From positions 62,001-126,000 of the forward strand of contig NZ_JACIDY010000004.1 in assembly GCF_014196615.1 (NCBI RefSeq): a stretch of DNA of 64,000 bases. The letters are read 5' to 3'. The notes beneath the pieces are model-generated. The model searched no databases and was not told where the DNA came from. It saw only the letters and a program-made list of their open reading frames with translations. Of the stretch, positions 1 through 9,734 are shown in pieces. Each line of letters opens with the position of its first letter. The first letter of the stretch is position 1. Origin of the DNA: Novosphingobium fluoreni (GTDB lineage: Bacteria; Pseudomonadota; Alphaproteobacteria; Sphingomonadales; Sphingomonadaceae). The position numbers were made by a program, and so were the translations under genes.

Positions 1-46
1 CAAACGGCAGGAACACAAGCCGGACGAAGCAGGGGTGCTGAGGGCA

Positions 47-2943
47 ATGAATAAGACATCGACGATGCGCCGGGCGCTGCTCTCAGGTTGTGCCGTGATC
101 CTGGCAGGATCGCCTGCGATCGCACAGGAAACGTTGCAGGACGCGGGGCAGGGCACGACCCGGAACACGGAAGATGCGATCGTCGTCACAGGATCGCGCA
201 TCCGACGGCCCGACTATGCCGCGCCAAACCCCATTGTCTCGTCGACGCCGCCTCGATCGCACAGTCCGGCAACACCAACGTCACCACCTTCCTCCAGCGG
301 GTGCCAGCGCTTACCAACTCGTTGGACAGCACGCGCACGGCAGGCAACTCGCAGGCAGACGGCGCTCTGGGCCAGGTTGGCCTGAACCTGCTCGATCTGC
401 GTGGCCTTGGCACCAATCGCAGTTTGGTTCTGGTGAATGGCCGCCGCCACGTGGCCAGCCAGCCAGACAGCGCCGCAGTTGACATCAATACTATTCCAAC
501 CGACCTGATCGAGCGGGTCGACGTGCTGACCGGTGCGGCGTCGGCGGTGTATGGTGCCGATGGCGTTTCCGGCGTCGTCAACTTCGTCCTGCGTCGCAAC
601 TTCGATGGCATCTCCGCCCGCGCGCAAATTGGCATCTCCGAGCAAGGGGACGCGGGCAATCGCTTCGCCTCGATCATCGCCGGCCGCAACTTTGCCGATG
701 GCCGCGCCAATCTGACAGTCGCTTACGAGTACAATGCCGATGACCCACTCGCGAACGACGCTCGCAAGTATCTGCGCAGCGCCAATCGCGCGAACTTCGT
801 CAACCTGAACGGCTATGATCCGTCGAAGGCCGGCAGCTATCAGAAGGGGCCACTGCGCGATATTCGCTACCCGGACAGCTCTACCTACGGAATCGTCGAT
901 ATCGCGGGCGTGCGATATCGGGGAGACGGGCGGATCTACACACCAGGAACTGTGCTTGAGAACGACGGCTACTCGACCGGCGGGGACGATACGCCGGTGG
1001 CCGGCTACATTGGCGACATCTATCCCAAAACCGAGCGCCATGCCGTCAATCTACTCGGCCGGTTCGAAGCATCGGAGGCCTTCAAGGTCAGCGTCGAAGG
1101 CAAGTTCGTGCAGAGTACCGTGCGCACGTTCGCCGGGTACGGCGGCAACTATCCCGCCACCGTCACGCTGGACAATCCGTTTATCCCGGCCAGCATCCTG
1201 GCGGCGGCCCAGCAGGCCGGGCTGACCGCGATCGACATTAGCCGCAACAATTTCGATATTCCGCGCCGCGGCGAGGAGGATCGCCGGCGGACCTACCGCG
1301 GCGTCATCGACGTGACCGGAAAAATATCCGACCATGCCACATACGATGCCTATTATACTTACGGACGCACCGACGTTCGCGCGACCAAGCTGAACGACCG
1401 GCTGAGCGACCGCTTTACCGCCGCGCTTGACGCCGTGCGCGATCCCGCGACCGGGCGGATCGTTTGTCGTTCCGCGGCGGCGCGCGCGGCAGGCTGCGTG
1501 CCCGTCAACACCTTCGGCGCAAACACCGTCGACCCGGCATCCTACGACTATTATCTATTCGATCCCGTCAGCAATGCCCGTCTAGAACAGCATGTCGCCA
1601 ACGCATCGATAAGCGGCGACTTCGGCTCCTTGTTCCAGCTACCCGGTGGCCCCGTTCAGTTCGCATTCGGCGGTGAGTACCGGCGCGAATCCAGTCGCTT
1701 CCGGCCCGCGCAGGAATTGCTTGACAACGTCTTCTACCAATATGACGAGTACGTCATCCCAACCCCGTCAAGCGGCAAATTTGACGTGTGGGAGGCGTTC
1801 GGCGAGTTGAACCTGCCATTGTTCAAAGACCGGCCTTTTGCGCACCTGCTGTCGGTCGGCGCAGCGGGGCGTTATTCCGATTATTCAACGGTCGGCAGCA
1901 CCAGGACATACCAGTTCAACGGCGTATGGGCTCCTGTAGAGCAAGTCACCTTGCGCGGGTCTTACGGCCAGTCCGTCCGTGCGCCCAACATCGCCGAAGT
2001 GTTCCGCCCACGCACGGGAGACAGCGATTTCGTAACCGACCCGTGCTATCTCGGCAATCGTGGCGATGGCACGCAGTACCGTGCGGCAAACTGCGCGGCG
2101 CTGATCGGATCGGCTGGCGGTGATGCGGCCAACTTCACCAGCGCCAACAACCCTAACGCCAACATCAACATTCCCGGCGCTCGACAGGGCAATGCCAACC
2201 TCAAGGCTGAGACTGCACGCACCTGGACTGCTGGCCTGGTCCTGCGGCCGCTACCCCGTCTGCAGATCGCGCTGGACTGGTACGACATCCGCATCAAGGA
2301 CGCGATCAACACCGCCAACGCCTCCACGGTCGCCGCGTTGTGCGTGGATCAGCCAACCACCGATAACCCTTTCTGCGATGCGATCAGCCGGCAGGCGGGC
2401 AGCGGCTATATCGACAGTTACATCGTCCAGCCCGAGAACGTCGCCGCATTCCGAACCGCCGGCCTGGAATTGAACGCTGCATACCAGGTTGACACGGCCA
2501 ATCTCGGCACCTTCGATATGCGGCTCGTCGGCGGCTATTTGCACCGGCTGGAGCAGATCCCGACCATCGGCGCCGATGTTCAGGATAATCGCGACCGCCC
2601 GTTCAGGCCCAAGTACAACCTTACCTTTTCTCCAAGCTGGACGTTGGGCGCGCTGACCGTGAACTACAACTTGCGCTGGCAGAATGGCGTGCGCCGGTTC
2701 GAGCGGGTCGCCACCGACGGCAATCCGAGCTATGTCGATCCGCAGTACTTCCGCTTCAAGGAATTGTGGCAGCACGACATTCGAGCACAATACCAGGTCG
2801 GGGATGCCTTCGCTTTCTACGCAGGTGTGAACAACTGCACCAATCAGACGCCGGACATCGGTTTTGAAACGAACGTGCCGATTTCGCCCGTAGGCCGCTA
2901 CTTTTATGCCGGAGCCAAGATGACGCTGGGCAGCCGTCGGTAA
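47..2943 (+). pseudogene. TonB-dependent outer-membrane receptor, interrupted by a one-base frameshift
   Basis: Family role: energy-dependent uptake of a bulky substrate across the outer membrane. The ATG at 47 opens a clear signal peptide (positively charged start, hydrophobic core, AIA-QE cleavage near residue 26) followed by a TonB-box-like segment with IVVTGSRIRR. The frame then breaks: codons up to about 240 read NPIVS, and from 241 the next frame reads VDAASIAQSGN, the usual plug continuation, so one base is missing around 239-241. From there the plug and beta-barrel run without stops to 2943, with the typical NGRRH and VYGADGVSGVVNF plug motifs. Repaired length is about 965 residues, normal for the family. 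The protein ends GSRR instead of the usual terminal aromatic residue. Either a recent inactivation or a base-call error. Confidence 0.85.
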
Positions 2944-3189
2944 GGGTTGCGGGCCGGAACTCACCATGCTTGCGGGATGTATGAAAAATTAGGTCGGACG
3001 AATTTCGGAACGAGATTACCGGTCGCTGCTAAACATCTACCGCAGATTTCGTGCGTGGCTTCAAGGGGGCTAAGGCAACTTCCACAACGAAATCAGTTTA
3101 GAACGCCACCTCGCAGATAGGAAGACTTCGAAGCACTGCCACTGAGCAGCGTTGGCCGAGTGGCAGATTGTTGCGGATTGTTGATCCAA

Positions 3190-4536
3190 TCAGTGATCGG
3201 CCATGCGCGCCGCGATTTGGCGTTGGCGTTCGGTGATCTGTGAATGGCGCTGCGCCGGGGTAACCCAGACAGTCTCCTTCGGTAGTACGGTTTTAAGTTC
3301 ATTCACTTTGACAACGCGAAACTTGATCGAGGGTTCGCGTGCCGGGTTCTTTGATAGGCCTTGCGTGCGAATGACAAGCGGCACGGTGTGCAGGCCGCCG
3401 GTATCAATCCAATTGTGCGCACCCGGGTCGCGCGGGGCGATCACGAATGTACTGGTGCCGTCCGCATTCTTCGTGATTTGGCTGTTGTTTAGGCTGGAAG
3501 TGTGGTTGGCATAGTCGATGGTGATCCACCAGTTGTTGTGCGCTACGACGCTGTAATAAGCAGCATCCGAAGGGTCCATGGTGATGAGCATAGCCTCATC
3601 GTCAGCCAATACGGCGAGCCCACTACCGGCGCGTTGCGTCAGCAGCCCTCCGACCGAACCAGATTTTGTCAGCTGAGTAATGTCGTTGGGATGGCCGTGG
3701 GCAAGCTTGTAGAACCAGTAGACATGGGGGAGTGCCTCAAGCGCAATGTCGGCGGTCTTCGCGGCGATCTGGTCATCGGTCATAGGAGGAGCGGACGGCG
3801 GATCAAGGCGTTGAATCGCCAGAGCGTTGGCGCGTTGATTCCAGTCGCCAAGCGAATCACGGATGAATAATGCCTTCGCGCCCGGGAAGGTTTGGATGTG
3901 ATTGGCCCTGCCATTTGCAGGCTCGGGATCGAGCGTGATCGAGAAGCTGCCATCCGAGTTAACCTTGAGGTCGGATTGCTCAACCATGTTGAGCGTTTTG
4001 GATGTGTTCCAGTCCCCCACCAACACATAAGACACATCCGACGGCGGATTGGCACTGACCTTCCCATTCAGCCGGAAGTGGCCGGTGCTGTCGATCGGTA
4101 TCCAACGGTAGATGTTGTCCGGATTATCTCCGCCCCAGCGTGAGCCGGGCACAGCCATGCCTTGCCAGCTATGCGGCGGAGTATAAATGTGGACGACTTT
4201 CGGATAGTTCGCATCGCTGGCCGCTGCCTTGATTGCGAAATTAAACATGAAATCATCCATCATGCTGTCGAAACTGGGCCAAGCCTCGGCCGGAGGCTCG
4301 TCTCGTAGCACGGCCTTCCAGCGGAAGGCGGCAAGATCGCGTCCTTTCCTGACCTGTTCGGTCTGGATCGCAGCTAGCGCCTTGCGGGTGATTTCGTTCT
4401 GATCAGCTGTGGCAAGCGGGTTTGCCTCGGTCGTGCTGCTGGCCGCGGTCTTGGGCTTTGCGGCGACGCCGCCTACCGTGCTGATCGCCATCGTGACTGC
4501 TGCGGTTACTAGCAGCATACGCTTTGCTCCGATCAT
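3190..4536 (-). CDS. Exported DUF1214 domain protein
   Basis: Function unknown; DUF1214 proteins are common in sphingomonad and mycobacterial catabolic regions. The C-terminal third carries the recognisable DUF1214 features (HNNWW, GAHNWIDTGG, then a long TVPLVIRTQG strand). The N-terminus is a signal peptide (MIGAKRM, hydrophobic stretch, then VAAKPK), so the protein is probably periplasmic. Two ATGs sit six bases apart; the second, at 4536, is preferred because the AGGAG Shine-Dalgarno lies six bases upstream of it, while the first (4542) abuts the AGGAG. Length is 448 residues. A second DUF1214 protein without a signal peptide is encoded at 27040-28215, so the two probably work in different compartments. 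It stands alone, convergent with the TonB receptor. Confidence 0.8.
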   Translation of the reverse strand: MIGAKRMLLVTAAVTMAISTVGGVAAKPKTAASSTTEANPLATADQNEITRKALAAIQTEQVRKGRDLAAFRWKAVLRDEPPAEAWPSFDSMMDDFMFNFAIKAAASDANYPKVVHIYTPPHSWQGMAVPGSRWGGDNPDNIYRWIPIDSTGHFRLNGKVSANPPSDVSYVLVGDWNTSKTLNMVEQSDLKVNSDGSFSITLDPEPANGRANHIQTFPGAKALFIRDSLGDWNQRANALAIQRLDPPSAPPMTDDQIAAKTADIALEALPHVYWFYKLAHGHPNDITQLTKSGSVGGLLTQRAGSGLAVLADDEAMLITMDPSDAAYYSVVAHNNWWITIDYANHTSSLNNSQITKNADGTSTFVIAPRDPGAHNWIDTGGLHTVPLVIRTQGLSKNPAREPSIKFRVVKVNELKTVLPKETVWVTPAQRHSQITERQRQIAARMADH

Positions 4537-4584
4537 GGCCATCTCCTGTCTTAACGGACGGCAGCAGGCCGGTCCTTGACCTTG

Positions 4585-4690
4585 TTATCTTTGATTATCG
4601 CCGAACCGCCAGCCAACATCCAGTCCGAACCTGAGCGGCGCGCCAATAACGGCATAATAAAATTTCTGCGCCCGGATTGTATAGGTGTCA
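4585..4690 (-). pseudogene. 3' remnant of a TonB-dependent receptor
   Basis: On the minus strand a short open frame ending in TAA at 4585-4587 reads KFYYAVIGAP then LRFGLDVGWRFGDNQR. This is the signature of the last two beta strands of TonB-dependent receptors (YYxxxGAPRTF...VSWRF). Nothing recognisable lies upstream in the same frame, so only the last 30 or so codons survive. The 4543-4894 gap holds nothing else I can identify. Confidence 0.5.
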
Positions 4691-4894
4691 CGACTGTTCG
4701 AGACCATTGGCGTCGCCGAAGAGCAATCGAAAAAGGCCGAGTACAGGCGGCATCAGTACCAAGAGATTTTTGAAGACGGCTCAAAAGCCAACGGGCCATC
4801 AAGTGATGAGAGTTGGGCTCGGTTCCATTTTGCCCGCAAGGGTCAGGCCTGAACCAAGAGGGGGCATCCGCGTTCAATAGCACGTTGTCGAGGT

Positions 4895-6796
4895 GTGCAG
4901 GCTTCGCCGTGTCATCAACTAGAGAGGCTGACGTGTGATCAGAACGAAGCTGTACAGGTCAGCTCACGCGTGAGCGGTGTTTTGGCCACACTTCAGTCGC
5001 TAGTGCGTTCGTCATCACGAGCCTCGTGGCGACGCGATGGCTATCTCGAATTGGAGGACTATGGCGCGCTTGGCGACGGGCGCTCTGTCGTGCTGTCGGG
5101 TGCCGATGGCTCGATCGACTGGTGGTGCGTGCCTAACCTGGATTCGCCGCCGTTATTCGACCGCCTTCTCGATCCCGAGGAGGGCGGGCGCTTCACCATC
5201 ACACCGGACGACGCCTTTGAGGTGGAACGTTGCTACCTTCCTGACAGCAACGTCCTGCAAACGATCTTCACCACCGCTAACGGCCGAGCGCGGCTGACGG
5301 AGTCTTTGAACAGCGGCACCGCGGGTCGGCTGCCTTGGGCCGAGCTCGCACGCCGGGTGGAGGGGCTGGAGGGTCGCGTCTCATTCAGCGTCGAGATGCG
5401 TCCCGGCCGCCGCGCGAATGGGGCCAGTCCCTATCACTCGCAGATCGGCAAGCACGCCGTGTTTCACGTCGGCTCGGTTCTTGGCCTTTTCCTGCACACC
5501 GACGGCTTTGCGGCGCGGCCCGCTGACGAGGCGATAAAGGGCATTTTGACTATTGCGCAAGGTCAGCGTGAGGTGCTGGCGATTGTTGCGGGTGAAGGCG
5601 AGCCGCTGGTGGTGCCCTCGCTTGCAGACATAGACGATCGCATCGACGTATCCGACAGCGAATGGCGCGCCTGGGCTTCAAGGGTCGAATACGATGGCGA
5701 GCATAGATCGGCGTTCATCCGAAGCGTGCTGGCTTTAAAGCTGCTGCTCTATTCGCCCTCCGGCGCGATCGCGGCGGCGGCGACCACGTCGGTTCCGGAA
5801 GGGATCAGTGGCCCCAAGAACTACGATTATCGCTACGCCTGGATTCGGGACGCGGGTTACACGATCAAGGCGTTTCTGACGGCCGGGGCGCACGCCGAGG
5901 CCAAGGCGGCGTTCACCTGGTTGCTCAAGCGGCTCGACGAGCAAGGTACGCGGGTGTGCTATACACTGGGTGGCGAGCGAGTGCCTGGTGTTACTGAGAT
6001 CGAGGTGCCTGGCTATCGTCAGTCGCAGCCGGTGCGAATCGGCAATGTCGCTACCGATCAGCACCAGCACGGCATTTATGGCGATATCTTTGAGACTGCC
6101 TCTTGCTTTGTCGCGTGCGGCAACATTCTCGATCCCGCCAGCGCCGAGCAACTTTCGCACCTCGCCGATGCTTGCGCCGATGCGTGGCGCAAGAAGGACG
6201 CCGGCATCTGGGAGCTGGAAGAGCGCCAACACTATACGATGTCCAAAATTAGCTGCTGGCAGGCACTTGCCCGCGCCGTCGAACTGGCGGACGAGGGACA
6301 GTTGCCCACCACCTGCCGCGATCGCTGGGCGCGCGAACGGGACAGGATTGCAGACTGGATCGAGGAGAACTGCTGGTCAGAAGGCCGGCAAGCCTTTGTT
6401 TTTTATCCCGGCAGCGACAAGCTAGATGCGTCGCTGGCCCTGGCGGTCCGCTTCGGCTTTGACGGGCGCGACAAGCTGGAGAAGACGCTGGATGCGATCG
6501 ATGCCGAGCTGGGCGCTGGCCCTTATCACTATCGCTATAGCGGCGTCGCGGCCGAGGAAGGCTGCTTTATCGCCTGCACTTTCTGGATGGTGGAAGCGCG
6601 TGCGCTGCTTGGCCAGCGCGACCGGGCGGAAAAAGCGTTTATCGCCGTTTCCCATGCGCTCGATCGAGGTGTCGGCATCATGACGGAAATGGCCGATCCC
6701 AAGACGGGAGCCTTCCTCGGCAACCTGCCGCAAGGTTTGTCCCATCTCGCGCACGTCATGGCGCTGGACGTACTTTCCCACCGGGATGCTTGCTGA
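4895..6796 (+). CDS. Glycoside hydrolase family 15 protein (glucoamylase/trehalase-like)
   Basis: Hydrolyses alpha-glucosidic bonds; in bacteria this GH15 branch is often a cytoplasmic trehalase or glucoamylase-like enzyme. Residues 52-77 match the N-terminal GH15 segment (LEDYGALGDGRSV...GADGSIDWW), the central YRYAWIRDAG motif lies at 312-321, and a catalytic-acid-type segment with EEGCFIACTFW lies near residue 565. The alpha/alpha-barrel part spans roughly 270-630. The start is uncertain: the reading frame opens with GTG at 4895, has no ATG before residue 168 and no convincing ribosome site, and the family usually begins only a few residues before LEDYG, so 40 or more N-terminal codons may not be translated. 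The stop is 50 bp upstream of the next gene, an SDR on the same strand, and both may be stress-related carbohydrate functions. Confidence 0.82.
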   Translation: MQASPCHQLERLTCDQNEAVQVSSRVSGVLATLQSLVRSSSRASWRRDGYLELEDYGALGDGRSVVLSGADGSIDWWCVPNLDSPPLFDRLLDPEEGGRFTITPDDAFEVERCYLPDSNVLQTIFTTANGRARLTESLNSGTAGRLPWAELARRVEGLEGRVSFSVEMRPGRRANGASPYHSQIGKHAVFHVGSVLGLFLHTDGFAARPADEAIKGILTIAQGQREVLAIVAGEGEPLVVPSLADIDDRIDVSDSEWRAWASRVEYDGEHRSAFIRSVLALKLLLYSPSGAIAAAATTSVPEGISGPKNYDYRYAWIRDAGYTIKAFLTAGAHAEAKAAFTWLLKRLDEQGTRVCYTLGGERVPGVTEIEVPGYRQSQPVRIGNVATDQHQHGIYGDIFETASCFVACGNILDPASAEQLSHLADACADAWRKKDAGIWELEERQHYTMSKISCWQALARAVELADEGQLPTTCRDRWARERDRIADWIEENCWSEGRQAFVFYPGSDKLDASLALAVRFGFDGRDKLEKTLDAIDAELGAGPYHYRYSGVAAEEGCFIACTFWMVEARALLGQRDRAEKAFIAVSHALDRGVGIMTEMADPKTGAFLGNLPQGLSHLAHVMALDVLSHRDAC

Positions 6797-6846
6797 TCCT
6801 GGAGCGTTAGTAAGCGAGTAACTCATTACACGAACAGGAGATATCC

Positions 6847-7740
6847 ATGTCCGACCGCTTGCAGATGCAGGATCCGCGTAACCAATATCCCCAGCCTCCA
6901 TTCCCACGTCAGCCGCAACCTGTACCCGGCCTCGCCGCCGAGATGGACCCCAAGCCCGATCATGGCGAAACCAGCTATGCCGGGTCGGGTAAGCTGAAAG
7001 GCCGCAAGGCCTTGGTTACAGGTGGGGACAGCGGCGTCGGCCGTGCCGCTGCGATCGCCTACGCACGTGAGGGCGCCGACGTGGCAATCTCATACCTTCC
7101 ATCGGAACAGGCCGATGCCGACGAGGTCATCAAGCTGATCGAGGCGGAAGGACGCAAGGCACTGGCGCTGCCCGGCGACATCACCGACGAGGCCTGGTGC
7201 CGGGACATGGTGGCCAAGACGGTAGAGAGCCTGGGTGGCCTCGACGTGCTGGTGATCAATGCGGGCCGCCAGCAGAACCGCGAGGATATCTCGAAGGTCA
7301 CTTCGGAGGACTTCGACAAGACGATGAAGACCAATCTTTATGCCATGCACTGGATCACGCAGGCCGCGGTGCCGCACTTGCCGGCGGGTGCCAGCGTGAT
7401 CACCACCGCCTCGATCCAGGCCTATGAGCCGTCCGCCATCCTGCTTGATTATGCGACGACCAAGGCCGGGATCGTCGCCTATACCAAGGCGCTTGCCAGG
7501 CAGCTGCTGGAAAAGGGCGTCCGTGCCAACGTGGTCGCCCCCGGACCGTTCTGGACCGCGCTGCAGTCCTCCGGTGGTCAGCCGCCCGAAGCGGTCGAGC
7601 AGTTCGGGGCCAAGACTCAGTATGGCCGCCCCGGCCAACCGGTAGAGCTTGCCCCGGTCTATGTGCTTTTGGCCAGTCAGGAGGCCAGTTACATGAACGG
7701 TGAGGTTTACGGCGTGACGGGTGGCGCCGGCGTCGGTTGA
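6847..7740 (+). CDS. SDR-family oxidoreductase with YghA-type N-terminal extension
   Basis: NAD(P)-dependent oxidoreductase of the short-chain dehydrogenase superfamily. The first 55 residues form a proline- and glutamine-rich extension (PRNQYPQPPFP, then DHGETSYAGSGKL) typical of the YghA/YhdF subfamily found in general-stress regulons. The Rossmann motif is TGGDSGVGRA near residues 58-67. The catalytic set is S in TASIQAY, Y and K in LDYATTK, with exactly 13 residues between Ser and Tyr. The ATG at 6847 has AGGAG nine bases upstream, which fixes the start. Length 297 matches the subfamily. The physiological substrate is unknown. It follows the GH15 gene on the same strand by 50 bp and may be cotranscribed with it. 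Confidence 0.88.
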   Translation: MSDRLQMQDPRNQYPQPPFPRQPQPVPGLAAEMDPKPDHGETSYAGSGKLKGRKALVTGGDSGVGRAAAIAYAREGADVAISYLPSEQADADEVIKLIEAEGRKALALPGDITDEAWCRDMVAKTVESLGGLDVLVINAGRQQNREDISKVTSEDFDKTMKTNLYAMHWITQAAVPHLPAGASVITTASIQAYEPSAILLDYATTKAGIVAYTKALARQLLEKGVRANVVAPGPFWTALQSSGGQPPEAVEQFGAKTQYGRPGQPVELAPVYVLLASQEASYMNGEVYGVTGGAGVG

Positions 7741-7789
7741 ACGTCAAATGCGGGGTTGCAGCAGTTCATGCCGCAGCCCCGCTTTGCCT

Positions 7790-8593
7790 TCATGTGGCGA
7801 TCGTGAAGACCGAGCCTGAATCAACCCGCAGGCCGGCCCCGTTGATGAAGCTGGACCGCTCGGAGCACAAAAAGACGATCGCTGCGGCCACTTCCTCGGC
7901 ACGGCCCCGACGCTTCAGCTCCATGCCGGGGCGTTCCTCGTCCAGGAAGCTGACGATCGCCTCGTCAAAGCTTTCGCCGCGTTCTTCGGCTCGTTTGCGC
8001 ATCATCTTGTCGGTCATAGGGGTGGCGATGAAGGCGGGCGAGACCGTATTCACCAGGACATTATCGCCGCCATATGCCTTTGAAAGGCCCTTCGCCAGAC
8101 TGAGGATGCCGGCCTTCGAAGCGCAGTAGGCCAGCTCTTCAACGTAGGGCTGAACCGCATCTTCGGACGCGAGCAGCACGATCCGGCCCCATCCTTTCTG
8201 GCGCATCGCAGGGATCGCCTCGCGGCACATGCGCACCGCGCCCATCAGGTTGATGTCCAGCGTTTGCTGCCAGCCCTCGTCATCCACCTCCAGAAAGTCG
8301 CCAGTCGCCCCGGTCACGCCGGCGGAGTTGACGTAGATGTCCGGCTCTCCCAGTTTTTCGCGCACCTGTTCCCAGATGGCTTTCACTTCGTCCGGCTTTG
8401 TCACGTCCCCGGTGACGGCAATCACGTCGCCCAAAGAGGTTAAGTCAGCGGCGGCATCGTCCAGCGACCCGCCGGCCTGGTCGGTGATCGCGACCTTTGC
8501 GCCCGCTTCCAGCAGCAACCGCGCGGTTTCCTTGCCCATGCCGGAATCCGCTCCGCTGATCAACGCGATGCGGCCCTTGATGCCCAAATCCAT
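7790..8593 (-). CDS. SDR-family oxidoreductase
   Basis: NAD(P)-dependent alcohol/ketone dehydrogenase of the classical SDR type. The cofactor motif is SGADSGMG near residues 14-21, the NSAG motif is present, and the active site is S in LLASEDA, then Y and K in LAYCASK, with 13 residues between Ser and Tyr. A longer open frame reaches back to 8893, but the ATG at 8593 has AAGGAG six bases upstream and begins directly at the Rossmann strand, so it is the start. Length 267 is typical. It lies 11 bp downstream of an alpha/beta hydrolase gene on the same strand, so the two are surely one operon. Substrate unknown. Confidence 0.88.
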   Translation of the reverse strand: MDLGIKGRIALISGADSGMGKETARLLLEAGAKVAITDQAGGSLDDAAADLTSLGDVIAVTGDVTKPDEVKAIWEQVREKLGEPDIYVNSAGVTGATGDFLEVDDEGWQQTLDINLMGAVRMCREAIPAMRQKGWGRIVLLASEDAVQPYVEELAYCASKAGILSLAKGLSKAYGGDNVLVNTVSPAFIATPMTDKMMRKRAEERGESFDEAIVSFLDEERPGMELKRRGRAEEVAAAIVFLCSERSSFINGAGLRVDSGSVFTIAT

Positions 8594-8604
8594 AGTGAAC
8601 TCCT

Positions 8605-9402
8605 TCAGCTTTGCGATGGTTGAGAAAGGTGTGTGTGAGCGGCTGAGGTGCCGGTTACGAAAGCAGCGTGGCGATCGATCAGAGCGGCCAGCGCCTGTGG
8701 TTTCTCGTAGGGAATAAGATGTGCCGCATCGGAGATGACCTCCAGGCGTGCGTCCCGGTAGTGGGGGGCATTTAGGTGGCGCTGCGCTGGCTCGCCAAGA
8801 TCGCCATCCTTCGCTCCCGCGATGATCAGGGCGGAAAGGTCTATCTGCCCGATCTGGGCGCTCCAGTCTTCGCGGCTCCCATGCTCGAGCCAAGCCAACC
8901 AGGCTTCAGGATCGCACCGCATCACGTCCGCTATCGCTTGCTCACGCAAGGCTTGCGGCAACGGATCGGCCGTATTGTCATCGACAAACTTCGCTGCATC
9001 TTCGTATGTCGCTTGCCCGCCGGCGAACCACTTCATCATTTCGGCCCGGCGATCTTCGTCCATCGGCTCGGGCGCGGGAGGAGAAGCTGCAACCAGAATC
9101 ACGCCACGAACGCTTTCCAACGAAGGTCCGCCCGATACGGCGCGCGCCACGGCTAGAGTGACGATCTTTCCACCCATGCTGTGCCCGATCAGAACGCTAG
9201 CGCTGAGCTGTCGTTCGGCGATTTCATGGGTCAACCAGTGGGCCAGACGCGCGGGATCGGTTTGGTTTGCCAATGGCCGATCCCCGAAGCCAGGCAGATC
9301 AAGCGCTATGCAGTCATAGCCCGGCAGCAGATCGATGACTTGTTCCCACTCGTGCCAACTAGAGCCAAGCGCGTGGAGAAAGACGAGGGTGGCGCGGCTC
9401 AT
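8605..9402 (-). CDS. Alpha/beta hydrolase
   Basis: Serine hydrolase of the alpha/beta fold, probably acting on an ester, lactone or C-C bond. The oxyanion segment is FLHALGSSWHEW, the nucleophile elbow is GHSMGG, the acid is likely the D in AGAKDGD, and the histidine lies in SDAAHLIPYEKP near the C-terminus, so the triad is complete. The frame runs back to 9477, but the ATG at 9402 (MSRATLVFLH) gives the normal N-terminus at the first beta strand; the ribosome site there is weak. Length 265. It precedes the SDR at 7790-8593 by 11 bp, which suggests a two-step conversion of one substrate. Confidence 0.82.
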   Translation of the reverse strand: MSRATLVFLHALGSSWHEWEQVIDLLPGYDCIALDLPGFGDRPLANQTDPARLAHWLTHEIAERQLSASVLIGHSMGGKIVTLAVARAVSGGPSLESVRGVILVAASPPAPEPMDEDRRAEMMKWFAGGQATYEDAAKFVDDNTADPLPQALREQAIADVMRCDPEAWLAWLEHGSREDWSAQIGQIDLSALIIAGAKDGDLGEPAQRHLNAPHYRDARLEVISDAAHLIPYEKPQALAALIDRHAAFVTGTSAAHTHLSQPSQS

Positions 9403-9734
9403 CTCGAAAGCTTGCTGCGGGGCGAACCTCGTTTGACGATCACGACATCGGCATAGTTCGCGATTGCCACCTCGCACGTCGCCGACGCGGTAATACCAGG
9501 CTGGATTGTTATCCTGTTACACGCGCTCTCGTCCGGCATCATGGCTAGCCCTATCTCGAATACCTCGCTTGGAAAGCCACGGGAAAGTTAGGTAGTTCCG
9601 AGACATGCACTTGAGGGTGATCAGCCAAGGCTACAATCGACCCGCACAGGGTAGATAGTAGGATTGGATGCTTGTCGTTCACGGCCAGACCATTCCCGCG
9701 GATGCCGACCCACAGTCGCATTTTGTGAAGGCGC
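9403..9734 (-). other. Gap with no recognised gene
   Basis: Between the hydrolase and the transporter. A minus-strand frame of 71 codons (9551-9766) overlaps the transporter's 3' end in another frame and reads WVGIRGNGLAVNDKHP; I do not recognise it and see no ribosome site. No hairpin or repeat stands out. Confidence 0.35.

Noticed and set aside
186..1041. Long minus-strand open frames over the TonB receptor
   Set aside because: They run antisense to a clear receptor sequence, have no ribosome sites and show no family motifs; such shadows are expected at high GC.
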